A stretch of DNA of 64,000 nt, from contig NC_074712.1 in the NCBI RefSeq assembly GCF_947242115.1, positions 46,753,838 through 46,817,837 on the forward strand, read 5' to 3'. The notes beneath the pieces were generated by a model. That model was not told the origin of the DNA. It was given only the letters and a program-made list of their open reading frames with translations, and made no database searches. Positions 20,831-31,789 of the stretch are shown here, in pieces (the first letter of the stretch is position 1; each line of letters begins with the position of its first letter). The DNA is from Biomphalaria glabrata (taxonomy: Eukaryota > Mollusca > Gastropoda > Planorbidae). The position numbers and the translations under genes are program-made.

Positions 20831-22364
20831 AGGATTGATCCTTCGAATTCGAGTCTCACAACATTTTTAATTTTTAAAAATATAAATGCAGTTAAAGATA
20901 CCGCCTTTCCCCCCCCCCCCCCTTTCCGATTTTCCCCACTATTCCGACAAGTGATAGGATTGAGAAAGTTAAACTAAAAGAATTGGTAAAAATATTTCTA
21001 ATCGCACAGAATTATTAATGTTAGTCTAGATCTATTACAAATTTAATTACATGACTTGTCCTAACTAATTGATACAATTTAATTATGTTTATAAAGTATT
21101 TAAAAAAAACATTTTCCTATTTTCTTAGATAGCTGGCCCAGAAAGGTGACCAAGGCACAGGGCACTGTTTCATTAATACGAAAGTTGCGATAAAAAAAAA
21201 CATTTTATAAAATATTTCCTATCGTTTAAATAATATTGTTAGTCTAGGTCTATTACAAATAATTAGGCCTACATGATTGATTCAAATTAATTGATGCAAT
21301 TTCACTCAATATTAGCTTTTTTTGTTTTGAAAGTATTTTTTCTTTTTTATATTTTACTTGTTTGTACACGGTTAGGCTAAATTTGTATTCAAAAAAGGGA
21401 CACCCATTATTTCCCCTTAGCTTTTCAGATTTTGATCAATTTTAATAAATGTATTGGAAACATTTTCATTCTCCTACCATCCAGGTTGGTTGGGTCCGCA
21501 CCTGTAACCATAGGCGTATTAATACAAATTTGATGTTTTTAAAATTACATTATATGGTAAACTGGTAATCCATTATACGTAACCCTTAAGACTTAATCTT
21601 AATTTTTAAAAGGATCAATTGAAAAGAGTTGAGTCGTTTGTATTTTAGAATCAACATTTGCCTGACATATTACCAGTAATGAATGATTTGTTCTCAAAAG
21701 TGTCTGCATCTTGACCTATTTTAACTTCCATGGACACTGAAGAAACGCGTTTATTTTTTTTTAAGTGTTGAAATCTCGATAGAACTGTAGAATTTTATAT
21801 TACACGTTGTCTTTCTCGCGTACCTACAGGGGAAAAAAATCCTAGATCTAGACCTTCCTTCTTTACGAATGTCTTCAAAGGCAATCTGACCTGGACACAC
21901 TGAATAGGATCTAATGGAATAGAGAAGAAGTTTATACAAATCAAAGCCTAACGAATCGATGGTGATATGCTTTTACTCTCAGGACAAAAAGAAAAATTAT
22001 ATAATTTTATTTTGATTTTATAATATAAACAATGTATATTCTGTTTATCACTTTTTTTTTGAGGGGGGGGGGGGTATTCCCTATGCGCGCGCGTGTTTGT
22101 GTGTCATAGACATAGAAATATATACTTATAGATCTGTGGTTTGTATATGTGTGTGTATGTGTGCTTTCCTTAAAACTTATTAAGATAACGAGTTTTCACT
22201 TGTGCATTAAATTTGACATCATTCTTCTTTACAAAGCTTGTATCAATCAACTCACTCTGAAATCGTACTTGACAGATGTGCTGGTAGAAGTTGAATTGAG
22301 GAATCCTGAGCCCAGAGTGAATTTTTTTTAATGCATTAAAAAACGACCATGTCAACATTCATCA

Positions 22365-22450
22365 AGCTACCACATTCTTCCTTCCTTCTTCCCCAACTGG
22401 TCCAGACATGGGATAGGATCATAGCGCATTGAGAGAGCTAAAAGCTAAAC
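22365..22450 (+). repeat. Diverged SINE family 1 3' fragment
   Basis: CCCCAACTGGTCCAGACATG and TAGCGCATTGAGAGAGCT match the 3' half of the SINE at 7216-7456 with many changes. The head is missing. Confidence 0.4.
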
Positions 22451-22699
22451 AACAAACAGTTGCTAAAAATATTTCTATCGCACAGATTTATTTGTTTCGG
22501 TCAATCATACACATAATTAGAAGACTGGTCCAAATTAATGGATACAATTACACCTAATATAAGCATTTAAAAAAAAATATTTTTAAAATTGTTTTTCTTG
22601 TTTTTATCAGATTGGTTTCACTTAGGTTCAATGGCATCACATTTTATCTTTTACATTAAGTCAGTGTTACATTTCCCCCCGACTCTACATATATGTATG

Positions 22700-22756
22700 T
22701 GTAGTGGGGTGAATGCTTGTTGAGGCCACACATGCCACTCCGATATCCTCATGACC
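22700..22756 (-). mobile_element. LTR fragment, inverted (fossil)
   Basis: TGTAGTGGGG to CTCATGACCT is the reverse complement of the LTR end found at 29195-29252. It is an isolated LTR end of the family described at 25468-28929, in the opposite orientation to the older LTR next to it. Confidence 0.6.
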
Positions 22757-22777
22757 TGCAGGCTGCAGATAAATTTC

Positions 22778-22873
22778 TGTGGTGGGTTTGGCACAGAACA
22801 GAACTAAAATGACGAAGGCAACTCGTTGGCGGATTTAGACCTGTTTATTGTTCACTAAAGACCTGCAGCCATA
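22778..22873 (-). mobile_element. Older LTR, left half (fossil)
   Basis: TGTGGTGGGTTTGGCACAG and onward matches the first ~95 bp of the LTRs at 25468 and 28121 and stops at GCAGCCATA. The same LTR resumes at 29041. The two halves are separated by the DNA transposon 22877-29040. Confidence 0.7.
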
Positions 22874-24225
22874 GTCCACTGGCGGATCCAGGGGGTGGGT
22901 GGGGGGGGCGGTAGGGGCGATCACCCCCCCCCCTCGGCCGAGCGCCCCCCCCCCCCCCCCCCGAAGGGGGGTGGGCGGACGAATTCACACAATTTGTATA
23001 CGAATTTATTACTTATGTTAATAATATATACTAATTATTTATATTTCAACCTATTTTTAGATTATTTGGCCCCCCCCCCCTTCTAGTATTTTGGCCGATT
23101 TGGTAGGGTCGGGAGGGGGCGATGGCATCGATCGCATATTTGGTATACATGTTGAAAGTTTGGGAAACACTGGCCTATTGGATAGCAAGTTTGTGTAAAA
23201 TTTCAACATTAGGGTTCAATTTAGTTAGATTTAATCTATCATAACTTTTCGATTAGATGATGTGGGTTTTAAATTTGAAAATTAGGAAATTTCATACAAT
23301 CTATTGTATGCTTCATTACTTAATCCTCACAAGAAACTTTGAGATAATGCCTTCGTTTTGATCAAATTTAGGTAATCACCTTGTAGCGTAAGTTACCCTC
23401 ATTAAATTAATGAAATAAGTCTGTTAAAATTGGATTTTTAGCACTCAAGAACTCAGAAATAAATATTGTCAAAGCCTTTCGACAACTATCATTCTTCATT
23501 GTGAAGGAGCAATTGATCAAAGTTTCAGGCAATGAGCAGTTCTTTATGGATTTCTTAATTCATAACAAAAAGAAAGCATGATAATAATAACACTATATTA
23601 TCAGGCAAGGTTAACTAGTCCAGCTTTTTTTTTATAGAAGTATGTCTTTGGAAAGTAATTACTTAAGAACTTTTCAGTTTCTCAACTCCTCTTACCATTA
23701 TACCTTTGAACTGTATTGTTGTTTAGAGAAATTTTTACTATGATATCAGATGTCTGTGGCTTTTAATAGTGCAGTTTTCTGGAGTTTGATATAGGCCTAA
23801 GAAAAAAATATTGTAAGACACTCACAAACCTCTTTTCTTTTTGTTCTACTGTTCTGAACCAAAAGTGTTGAAAGTAGGCTATTTCAAATCTCAATCTATT
23901 TTATCATGTTGTCATTGTCTCCAGGTTAGATAGTTTCATTGTAACTTAGCTTAAAACTTTGTTACAGAAAAAGCACATATGAAATGACTTGTTCGACAAA
24001 GAGGAATACAGCAAATGACTAGTAACCAACACTGTACTTTCTACAGTTCTTTTTAACAAGGCCATGTACAATGTTACTTTCATTTATTTAAAATAAGATG
24101 TTAAAATTTAAAAATAAAAAAAAACTCATTAAGACTAAGAGAGTTACAATTGAAAGGATTAACTAAGGTAAAATCATTAATCGGAAATGAAATTTAAAGT
24201 CATTACACTCTTAAATGAGATCCAC

Positions 24226-24343
24226 TATAGTAGACCCCCATTTACAGGTCATAGACCCCCAATTTATTTTTTCACTTCCGTAGACCCCTTGGAAGTCCTC
24301 GTAGACCCCTGGGGGTCTATATAGACCACTTTGGGAATCACTG
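24226..24343 (-). mobile_element. hAT-like MITE fragment, CAGTGATTCCC family
   Basis: The minus strand starts CAGTGATTCCCAAAGTGG and continues through repeated GGGGGTCTA words, matching the left part of the complete copy at 43805-44480. The other end could not be found. Confidence 0.6.
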
Positions 24344-24879
24344 TTATAAAGTAATTTCTTATATCGAATCGCCCGAACCCTATTCTTTAATGCAAACTGC
24401 AATCATTAGCAGAAATTATAAAAAGGAGCGAGGATTAATCGTTTTCAATTTTCCGCCCCTCCCCTTTCCAGACAGAGTTTGTGTAATTTCACATGAATTT
24501 ATCATAACTATTTTAAAAAAGACTTTGCTTTGGAAAAGTTATAATTCAAACGAAATTTTTCAATATAACAGTCACGGTTGAGATGAGTTCAAAAGCCGGA
24601 TAATCTTTTCCTAGTCGACTTTTTCCAACCTTTACTCTATCTCATATTTTTCTAGTAAAAAAAATTTAGGACTATAACTCACAATTTATGCGTGAATTTT
24701 ATTGAATATTATTTATCGAATATTTTTTTTTGAGGCGATCCTCAAAGCCTTAATCTAAATATGTGGGGTATCTTATCTTTTCAAAGAACAAATCGGTTGT
24801 ATTTGCAATGTATTAAGGGACTATAAATTCATATTAGAATATTTTTCCACATTTTTCAAAAGGTCCTTTATAATAGAAT

Positions 24880-25162
24880 GAATAATGAGCTGTAGGTCAG
24901 GAGAATGCGTTACTGCGTGAAGAATACCAGAAAACGCTTTTAGCGTCGAGGCTTCGCCCCGAACCTCAATGATGAATAATAAGCTGTAGATGTCAGGAGA
25001 ATGCGTTTCTGCAGTGAAAAATGCAAGAAAATGCTTTTGGCGTCGGGGCTTCGCCCCGAACCCCACTAATAAGTAATGAGCTGTAAATGTCAGGAGAATG
25101 CGTTTCAGCCGTGAAAAATGAAAGAAAACGCTTTTGGCGTCAGGGCATCGCCCCGAACCCCA
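24880..25162. repeat. 97-bp tandem repeat, 3 copies
   Basis: GTCAGGAGAATGCG recurs at 24896, 24992 and 25089, each followed by AACGCTTTTGGCGTC-like and GGGGCTTCGCCCCGAAC. The last words form a GC hairpin (GGGGC/GCCCC). It lies inside the 22877-29040 transposon. Confidence 0.8.
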
Positions 25163-25277
25163 CTGAGGAAGCTTACAGCGCTCTCCCAGACCCCCAAGCT
25201 TGCAAGAGAAAGGCCTCAACATGACTGTTTTTTTTCGCCGAAGATTGAGAAACAGTCTTATTTTATTCTCATATATC

Positions 25278-25279
<2 letters not shown>

Positions 25280-25361
<82 letters not shown>
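25280..25361. repeat. (TA)n microsatellite
   Basis: About 82 bp of TA dinucleotides, followed by TGGCTCC. Confidence 0.95.
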
Positions 25362-25364
<3 letters not shown>

Positions 25365-25467
25365 TCCTTTTGACTCGAAAGGCAATGGATGCGCCCAAGT
25401 GAGTCACTGGTTTTGGCTTAATCTTGAGACGGGGCAGAATCTGGTGTGGCTAATATATATATATATA

Positions 25468-26271
25468 TGTGGTGGGTTTGGCACAGAACAAACTAAAGGA
25501 CAAGGCGACTCGTAGGGCGATTCAAAACTGTTTATTATACATTAAAGACCTGCCAAAGGCAAACATAAAACATAATAACTAATGAGCATTAACTAAAAAT
25601 AATTAATAAGCCTAACTGGTTAGACCAAGTTGCACACACAGCATCAAAGTCTAAATATTAAATCTTAACAAAAAACGAAAAGAAAATCATATAGTGTAAG
25701 CCAACCATCTCTTATACAAACACAAGAGAGATATGGAACACCCTTAACATTATAAAAAATAAAAGACAATAACAATTAAATAGAACAACTGGTTCATAAA
25801 AGCCAGTATCCACACACTGGTTGTAGAATTAGATTAACAAGATGGACATTTAACATTCTATATAGGATCTAATTCGTATGGTATACTAAAGGTACACAAT
25901 TCAACAAATGGAAACATTTACATACTGATTTCCTAAAAATAACGATAGTCCAACAATATGGACGAAATCCGGGGATAGTGATATTCTATGTAGACTACTA
26001 AATAAAATTACAATATAACATAAAAAAGTAAAATGCAATTACCTGCAGCCATACATAAACACATGGTGTAGAACCAGACACGAACAGGGAGTGGAGACGA
26101 CGTAGGTCCAGTAGCATACGGACACTACAGCGATAAGAGATGCCGGTCGAATGGACAGTGCCCACGTTGGTCTGCCTTGTCATGCGCGGACACAAGGCGC
26201 CATCTAGGGTGAAGGGTCACGTGGATATCGGGGTGGCCGGTGTTTCCTGAAACGGTATCCGCTCCACTACA
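25468..26271 (-). repeat. LTR (3' LTR of the gag-only element)
   Basis: 804 bp, TGTGGTGGGTTTGG to GCTCCACTACA on the + strand. Near-identical to 28121-28929 except in the first ~90 bp, where the two copies differ noticeably. Confidence 0.85.
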
Positions 26272-26311
26272 GAGCCCCTAGCTTGAAACGACCCGTCCCG
26301 GGGCGTTCAGC

Positions 26312-27868
26312 CTAGTAGGTTTCTGAAAACCGAAACAACTGTTTCTTGTCAGTGTCTTCTGGAACGACAAGCATCTTTCCAGTTTGTAACGTGCTGGTTC
26401 CATCGGTCATACAGAGTGGTCTGTCTTTCTCTAAACATAATGACTGGGAAGCTGTAGAAAGTGTGATAGGGAGCAGTGAGCGAAATAGTCTTTGTGGCTG
26501 GTTAAAATGCTTGTAGTTTCTTCTTTGTCTATCTGGCCTCCGGACTCTGTTATGCCTGTTCTTGTTTGGCTGCCCAGAGTTAAAGTTTCTATTTCTCGAT
26601 GTTTGAATTGAGTGACTTGCATCTGTATTGTACATTGCATCAGCTTGTTGCTCATTGGTTCGTTGTTCTACTTGGTGGGTTGGCTGTGAAACAATGGGTT
26701 CACTGTTGCTCACAGATTGAACCTCCGCTGTGAGTTGTGGTGATTGCTGACAGTGACGCCTTACATGTCCAACTTCCCAGCACTGGGTGCAGACTGGTGA
26801 TCCATCATCAGTGTATGGGAAGAATCCTCTCTTCGTCTTTGACCATACAAGACCCGGCGGTGCTGTTGGTCGAATTCTGTTTTGGTTGCCATGTTTCGTG
26901 TGTCTTTGTGTGGGTCTGCGTTGACTATGTGGTTGACTAGAGAGTGGGTTAGTTGAACTTGGCAGACTGTTATAGCCTGACCCCTTTATCTCTTCAAGTT
27001 GCTTCTCTAACTTGGCCAATTTCGCTAAGAGAACCTCAGACCACTGCTCTTGGGCTCGAGCTGCATCTTTGTTCTGGTTCTCCAACTTGAACGCATTGTT
27101 TCGTAGCGTTTGAAAGCTTGTCTGGGGATGTTGCACTATGAACTTAAACAGCTCTCTACGTAGGTCAGGATCACTGATTCCATAGGCAAATTGGTCCCTC
27201 AATCTTTCCTCTTTGAAACATTCTATGCCTTCTCTTTGTTCTTGTCGGATAGCCGTTGTGAACTCCTTAAATAGTCGGTGAGAAAATTCAAGAAGTGACT
27301 CGCGTCTTCTCTGCTGCGACATCAGAAATGTAATCTCTGCCTCTCGTACAGGTATGATTACTTCAAACGCAGAGGTAAGTGCATCGAGCAGAGCTTCTGG
27401 ATCACTTCTGATATGAGGTGGCTGAAGATCTACCTCTACTCTAGCTGGACCACTTATATTCGCAATGATGGTTGCTGTCTTCTCTTGAGGCGAGAGGTAA
27501 GGTCGAAGTTCCCATAGATCTCTTATTTCTCTGACGAAATCTTCAATTGAAACTTCATCATTTCTGCCTTCCCCACTGAAATGTCTAATTTTTCTAGCAG
27601 GTTCTATGATGTAATGAGGGCGCTGACAGGCCAGTTTCAATGCCTCAAGTTCAGCTTGTAGTCGAGTCAACATCCCCTTAGTGACACATTCCATTCCCTC
27701 CGGCTCTCCTCCACTGCACATGGGACCCATGTCTCTCCCCTTCACTGAACTAGGTTCCACCATATTTCCCTCCATCTGGCTGCAGGTCTTAAGAAACTCT
27801 AACAATAATAGTAACCTAATAACGAAATCTATCTCAACAGAAACAATGTTCAAGCGAAGTAAAATCAC
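26312..27868 (-). CDS. Gag-like protein of the LTR element
   Basis: An open frame of 518 codons. The middle part has a retrotransposon gag (PNMA/Arc-type capsid) feel: FVREIRDLWELRPYLSPQEK, LLEFSHRLFKEFTTAIRQEQ and ERLRDQFAYGISDPDLRREL. A coiled segment follows (SEVLLAKLAKLEKQLEEIKG). One CCHC zinc knuckle, CTQCWEVGHVRRHC, lies near residue 365, and the tail is basic. It would form the particle shell and bind element RNA. The true start may be a later Met than the first one. No protease, RT or integrase motifs are present. Confidence 0.75.
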   Translation of the reverse strand: MILLRLNIVSVEIDFVIRLLLLLEFLKTCSQMEGNMVEPSSVKGRDMGPMCSGGEPEGMECVTKGMLTRLQAELEALKLACQRPHYIIEPARKIRHFSGEGRNDEVSIEDFVREIRDLWELRPYLSPQEKTATIIANISGPARVEVDLQPPHIRSDPEALLDALTSAFEVIIPVREAEITFLMSQQRRRESLLEFSHRLFKEFTTAIRQEQREGIECFKEERLRDQFAYGISDPDLRRELFKFIVQHPQTSFQTLRNNAFKLENQNKDAARAQEQWSEVLLAKLAKLEKQLEEIKGSGYNSLPSSTNPLSSQPHSQRRPTQRHTKHGNQNRIRPTAPPGLVWSKTKRGFFPYTDDGSPVCTQCWEVGHVRRHCQQSPQLTAEVQSVSNSEPIVSQPTHQVEQRTNEQQADAMYNTDASHSIQTSRNRNFNSGQPNKNRHNRVRRPDRQRRNYKHFNQPQRLFRSLLPITLSTASQSLCLEKDRPLCMTDGTSTLQTGKMLVVPEDTDKKQLFRFSETY

Positions 27869-28120
27869 AATTAAGAAAATATAAGCAAATTATATTAAAA
27901 TAAACTAAACTAAATCTAACTACCCTGAAACAAAAAGAAGAAAACAAAAAATAGAAAATATTTGAAAGTACAGAAACAGGAATAAACTAACTGTTACTTG
28001 TTGACATCTACGTCTGGTTGTCACTTTCTTAGTTTCGATTGTCAGGAAGCAGATTCTGAGACGACTTCTGGTCCCACAGTGTAGTCTCTCTTCCTGACCC
28101 CACTCGTGCTACCAAGTTTC

Positions 28121-28929
28121 TGTGGTGGGTTTGGCACAGAACAAACTAAATGACATGACGAAGGCAACTCGTAGGACGATTCCAACTGTTTATTATGCAT
28201 TAAAGACCTGCCAAAGGCAAACATAAAACATAATAACTAATGAGCATTAACTAAAAATAATTAATAAGCCTAACTGGTTAGACCAAGTTGCACACACAGC
28301 ATCAAAGTCTAAATATTAAATCTTAACAAAAAACGAAAAGAAAATCATATAGTGTAAGCCAACCATCTCTTATACAAACACAAGAGAGATATGGAACACC
28401 CTTAACATTATAAAAAATAAAAGACAATAACAATTAAATAGAACAACTGGTTCATAAAAGCCAGTATCCACACACTGGTTGTAGAATTAGATTAACAAGA
28501 TGGACATTTAACATTCTATATAGGATCTAATTCGTATGGTATACTAAAGGTACACAATTCAACAAATGGAAACATTTACATACTGATTTCCTAAAAATAA
28601 CGATAGTCCAACAATATGGACGAAATCCGGGGATAGTGATATTCTATGTAGACTACTAAATAAAATTACAATATAACATAAAAAAGTAAAATGCAATTAC
28701 CTGCAGCCATACATAAACACATGGTGTAGAACCAGACACGAACAGGGAGTGGAGACGACGTAGGTCCAGTAGCATACGGACACTACAGCGATAAGAGATG
28801 CCGGTCGAATGGACAGTGCCCACGTTGGTCTGCCTTGTCATGCGCGGACACAAGGCGCCATCTAGGGTGAAGGGTCACGTGGATATCGGGGTGGCCGGTG
28901 TTTCCTGAAACGGTATCCGCTCCACTACA
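28121..28929 (-). repeat. LTR (5' LTR of the gag-only element)
   Basis: 809 bp, partner of 25468-26271. Relative to the older LTR at 22778/29041 it carries an extra ~490-bp internal segment bounded by the direct repeat ACCTGC. Confidence 0.85.
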
Positions 28930-28936
28930 TATATAT

Positions 28937-29022
28937 ATGCTGTACGCACGTTTATGCATAGGGTTAGGGTTTAATGGGCGTTAGGGTTAGGGTTTGGAAA
29001 AAAATCGCCTCCCCACTCCAAA
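28937..29022. repeat. Telomere-like TTAGGG words in transposon end
   Basis: GGGTTAGGGTTTAATGGGCG and GTTAGGGTTAGGGTTTGG lie just inside the right TIR of the 22877-29040 element. They are short and degenerate, so they belong to the transposon and are not a true telomere relic. Confidence 0.6.
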
Positions 29023-29040
29023 GTTCTGGATCCGCCAGTG

Positions 29041-29252
29041 AGCCATACGAAAACACGTGGCGTAGAACAAGGTGGAGACAAGGTAGGCCCAGTAACGTAC
29101 AGTCACTACAGTAACAAGAGATGCTGGTAGAATGGACCGTGTCCACCTTGTTTTGCCTTTTTACGCGCGGACACAAGACGCCATATAGGGGAAAAAGGTC
29201 ATGAGGATATCAAAGTGGCCAGTGTGGCCTCAACAAGTATCCCCCCACTACA
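29041..29252 (-). mobile_element. Older LTR, right half (fossil)
   Basis: AGCCATACGAAAACACGTGG to CCCCCCACTACA continues the LTR interrupted at 22873 and aligns with the last ~220 bp of the young LTRs with many substitutions. It is clearly older than 25468-28929. Confidence 0.7.
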
Positions 29253-29259
29253 TATGCCT

Positions 29260-29719
29260 ACAATTTAATAGGTTCTGATTGTCAGTGGAACCATGATCAA
29301 TGACCCCATGAATAACGCTGACAGCCCGCACAATGTCATTAGCAATCAATAAGCTTCAAGTTCAATGGCGGCTGCTACTAAATTAACTTTTAACCTACTA
29401 GGCTGCTTCTATCCACCGCCCTCTCTGGTGTTGCGAGTCCCTAACCCGTTAGCTACTTGTTACAATGGTTTTGAGTGGTGAATACAGTCCCCGCACAATG
29501 AAAGATGATCAAATGTTCAATTATTTTTTTTTTGCCGGAGATCGTTGTTTGGACAAATAAATAAAGGGATTTCTCTTGAAAATTAGAATAATCTAATCTT
29601 CCAATAGAAACCACGAAAAGATTGCACACACACACACACACTATATTACAAGCCTTTTCTTCTTCTTCTCTGTTCTTAACAATGTTGGAGCGATCAGACA
29701 ACTTGACCAATATTCGAAC
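29260..29719. other. Intergenic, short AC microsatellite
   Basis: No gene seen. A CA run is at 29625-29641. Confidence 0.4.
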
Positions 29720-29905
29720 TGCGCAGTGGTTTCTAAATCAGGAGCTTTCTATATAGTTTTCCTTCTATAGGATTGTTTTGGCCTCTTGATAAAGAATGCA
29801 GTTTTGAAGGACGTGGTCAGCATTCTCTGGAGACACTCCACAAGGGCAGATTTCACTAGTTCCAATTTTGAGCTTCCGGAACATTTATTGACTTCCGTAT
29901 TTCAA
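29720..29905 (-). mobile_element. LINE C-terminal fragment, family C
   Basis: The minus strand reads LKIGTSEICPCGVSPENADH, then VLQNCILYQEAKTIL and a stop. The CPCG..(S/T)PENADHVLQ.C pattern is the cysteine motif at the C-terminus of many LINE reverse-transcriptase proteins. It is truncated on both sides. A more decayed relative is at 47640-47850. Confidence 0.65.
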
Positions 29906-31576
29906 TATAAGCTATATAGTAAAGTGCGAAGTTCGAGCAGACCCGATTTGACAAGAGGTTCGAACAGTTCACTTTTTAATGCTATAACTTTTTTATTTGA
30001 ATGTTTACCAAATTACTACTATATTGCTACTGCGCATGCACCTTTTTTCTTTACTTCCGACACATACTATTTGCTTTTCCTTGTAAAGACTAAGTTCATG
30101 GTGAGGTCAAACTCAGGAGGTGTGGAATTATTCTTTTTTACTACCTGGTAGTGAAGGAAATGGGTAATGGGCTATTTTTAAGTCTGATGGCTCCTCAGCT
30201 CAAAGATACTATTTGAAGTTGTGGAGGGTGGGAAATGGTGCAATGGATGGTGTTCTTGCGCTGGAGTAAAAAGAAAATGACTTTATAGTAAAAATTAAAT
30301 ATTAAAACATGTTTTTAGATATATTTTCTTTGATCTGTTCGAACCTTCCATCAACCCGATCTAGCTTACTAACTGGTGAAAAATCCGCTCGAGGAAAAGT
30401 ACGCTTGGCGATACTTACCTTACACCTCTTGACTTTGTATTTAATTTTAACTAAGCCTAGTGATACATTAAATCCAATCTATTTTTATAGAAAAAAGGAG
30501 AGATTCAGAGATACCATCAGTTTTTTCATAGGTCAGACCGTTACGGTGCTATAAAAATCCAAACTTGAAAATTGCTGCCAGCGGGCTTCTAGATACATTC
30601 TTTTAAGTTATAATTGTATGTTAAATATAATTGGAAGTGTATGCAATGTGCCAATTAATTTTATATGCGATTAATAACATGTTTCAATTTAACATTCGAT
30701 TTTTAAAAATCAATTTTCGAGGTTCAGTTAAAAAAAAAGTTCTTATTTTTTTTCTAATTTTGTTATATAGGATAATAATTATTAATAGCAGTATAAAAGT
30801 TTTCAGATCATCCATTTGATGTAATGTTTCTTTCACTATTCATTCCAATAAAATATAAAGATCTCTAGTTTAAGTTTAGCATATCATTAGTGTCAGGAAA
30901 GTGCTAAGGAAGGTAAGACTATCATGACAAGGAGTCTTATTTAGCCGTTAATTAAGCTATTTTAACTATGTCAAGTACCTAAGGAATTCGGGGAACTCAA
31001 GGGAGGTCACCAAAACACGAGTGAAGACTAAAAGAAATAAAGAAAAGGAGAGTCCAATACCTATCGCAAATCATAATACAAATAAATAAATGAATGAATA
31101 CATACCTAAACAGCCCCAGCATATATGGACTGTGTATACTTCTTTTATTAATAAGGACAAGACTAGACAGAACCATAGACCAGTAAAATTAAAATATAAG
31201 TGTATTAAAAGATGGTTAGGATCACATAGGCATACAATAACCCATAGCATATGCTTCAGCCTCTCGAGACTGTTTACAAAGTGCGCGTTATGGTGGTGGA
31301 TCAACACGGAACCTACGGATAATTTGAATTGAAGAGTACATTTTCCAGAAACGAGCTAGATCTAATCGATAGCACTCTGCTCACCACGTGAAACACTGGA
31401 TTTTTAAATTTCGTATTGTTAATATTTTCTTAAGGGTGTAACAGCACTGATGTAACCATTTTAACCATGAGAAAAAAGGGAGCGGATGTTTTGGGTTGTG
31501 TAGGCAGAGGATAATCTGATGACGTAATTCAAGGGAATAAAAGCACTGGTGTAAACGTTGAACGAGAGACTAGCTA
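29906..31576. other. Intergenic, no recognised gene
   Basis: AT-rich; open frames here show no family motif. Nothing identifiable was found on either strand. Confidence 0.4.
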
Positions 31577-31710
31577 GAGACCAATTGTTAGAGAAGGCCT
31601 GGAGACCAATAGTTAGAGAAGGCCTGGCGACCAATTGTTAGAGAAGGCCTGGAGACCAATTGTTAGAGAAGGCCTGGAGACCAATTGTTAGAGAAGGCCT
31701 GGAGACCAAT
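31577..31710. repeat. 25-bp minisatellite, 5 copies plus a partial one
   Basis: Unit GAGACCAATTGTTAGAGAAG plus GCCTG. Copies at 31577, 31602 and every 25 bp after. Confidence 0.9.
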
Positions 31711-31789
31711 GTCACATGTCAGTGTTGAAGCATTATATAACGAATGGTCTCGGTTATCGGCGTGAGACAGAAAAGACGTGGATTTGTTG

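Larger units (their letters stand above)
25468..28929 (-). mobile_element. Gag-only LTR retroelement (TR-GAG-like)
   Basis: Two direct LTRs (25468-26271 and 28121-28929) flank a 1.85-kb interior that holds a single gag-type gene on the minus strand and no room for pol. LTR ends are TG..CA on the minus strand (TGTAGTGGAG to CCCACCACA). The flanks are TATA on both sides, a 4-bp duplication that is ambiguous because the target is a TA run. A possible primer site, TGGTAGCACGAG, follows the 5' LTR by a few bases. The LTRs are nearly identical over most of their length, so the insertion is young. It looks whole for a non-autonomous element; its mobility would depend on a pol-bearing relative. Confidence 0.8.
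22877..29040. mobile_element. DNA transposon splitting an older LTR (~2.7 kb before later insertion)
   Basis: Inverted ends CACTGGCGGATCCAG (22877-22891) and CTGGATCCGCCAGTG (29026-29040). The flanks are AGCCATA (22867-22873 and 29041-29047), a 7-8 bp target duplication lying at the same point of one LTR. This size fits hAT. The interior carries G/C runs, a 97-bp tandem repeat, a TA microsatellite and TTAGGG-type words near the right end, plus the later LTR insertion 25468-28929. No transposase is recognised. Confidence 0.65.

Noticed and set aside
24821-25222. Minus-strand 133-codon frame with internal repeats
   Set aside because: It is the 97-bp tandem repeat of a DNA transposon; no family motif.
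25118-25402. Frame with a long Ile-Tyr run
   Set aside because: Translation of a (TA)n microsatellite.
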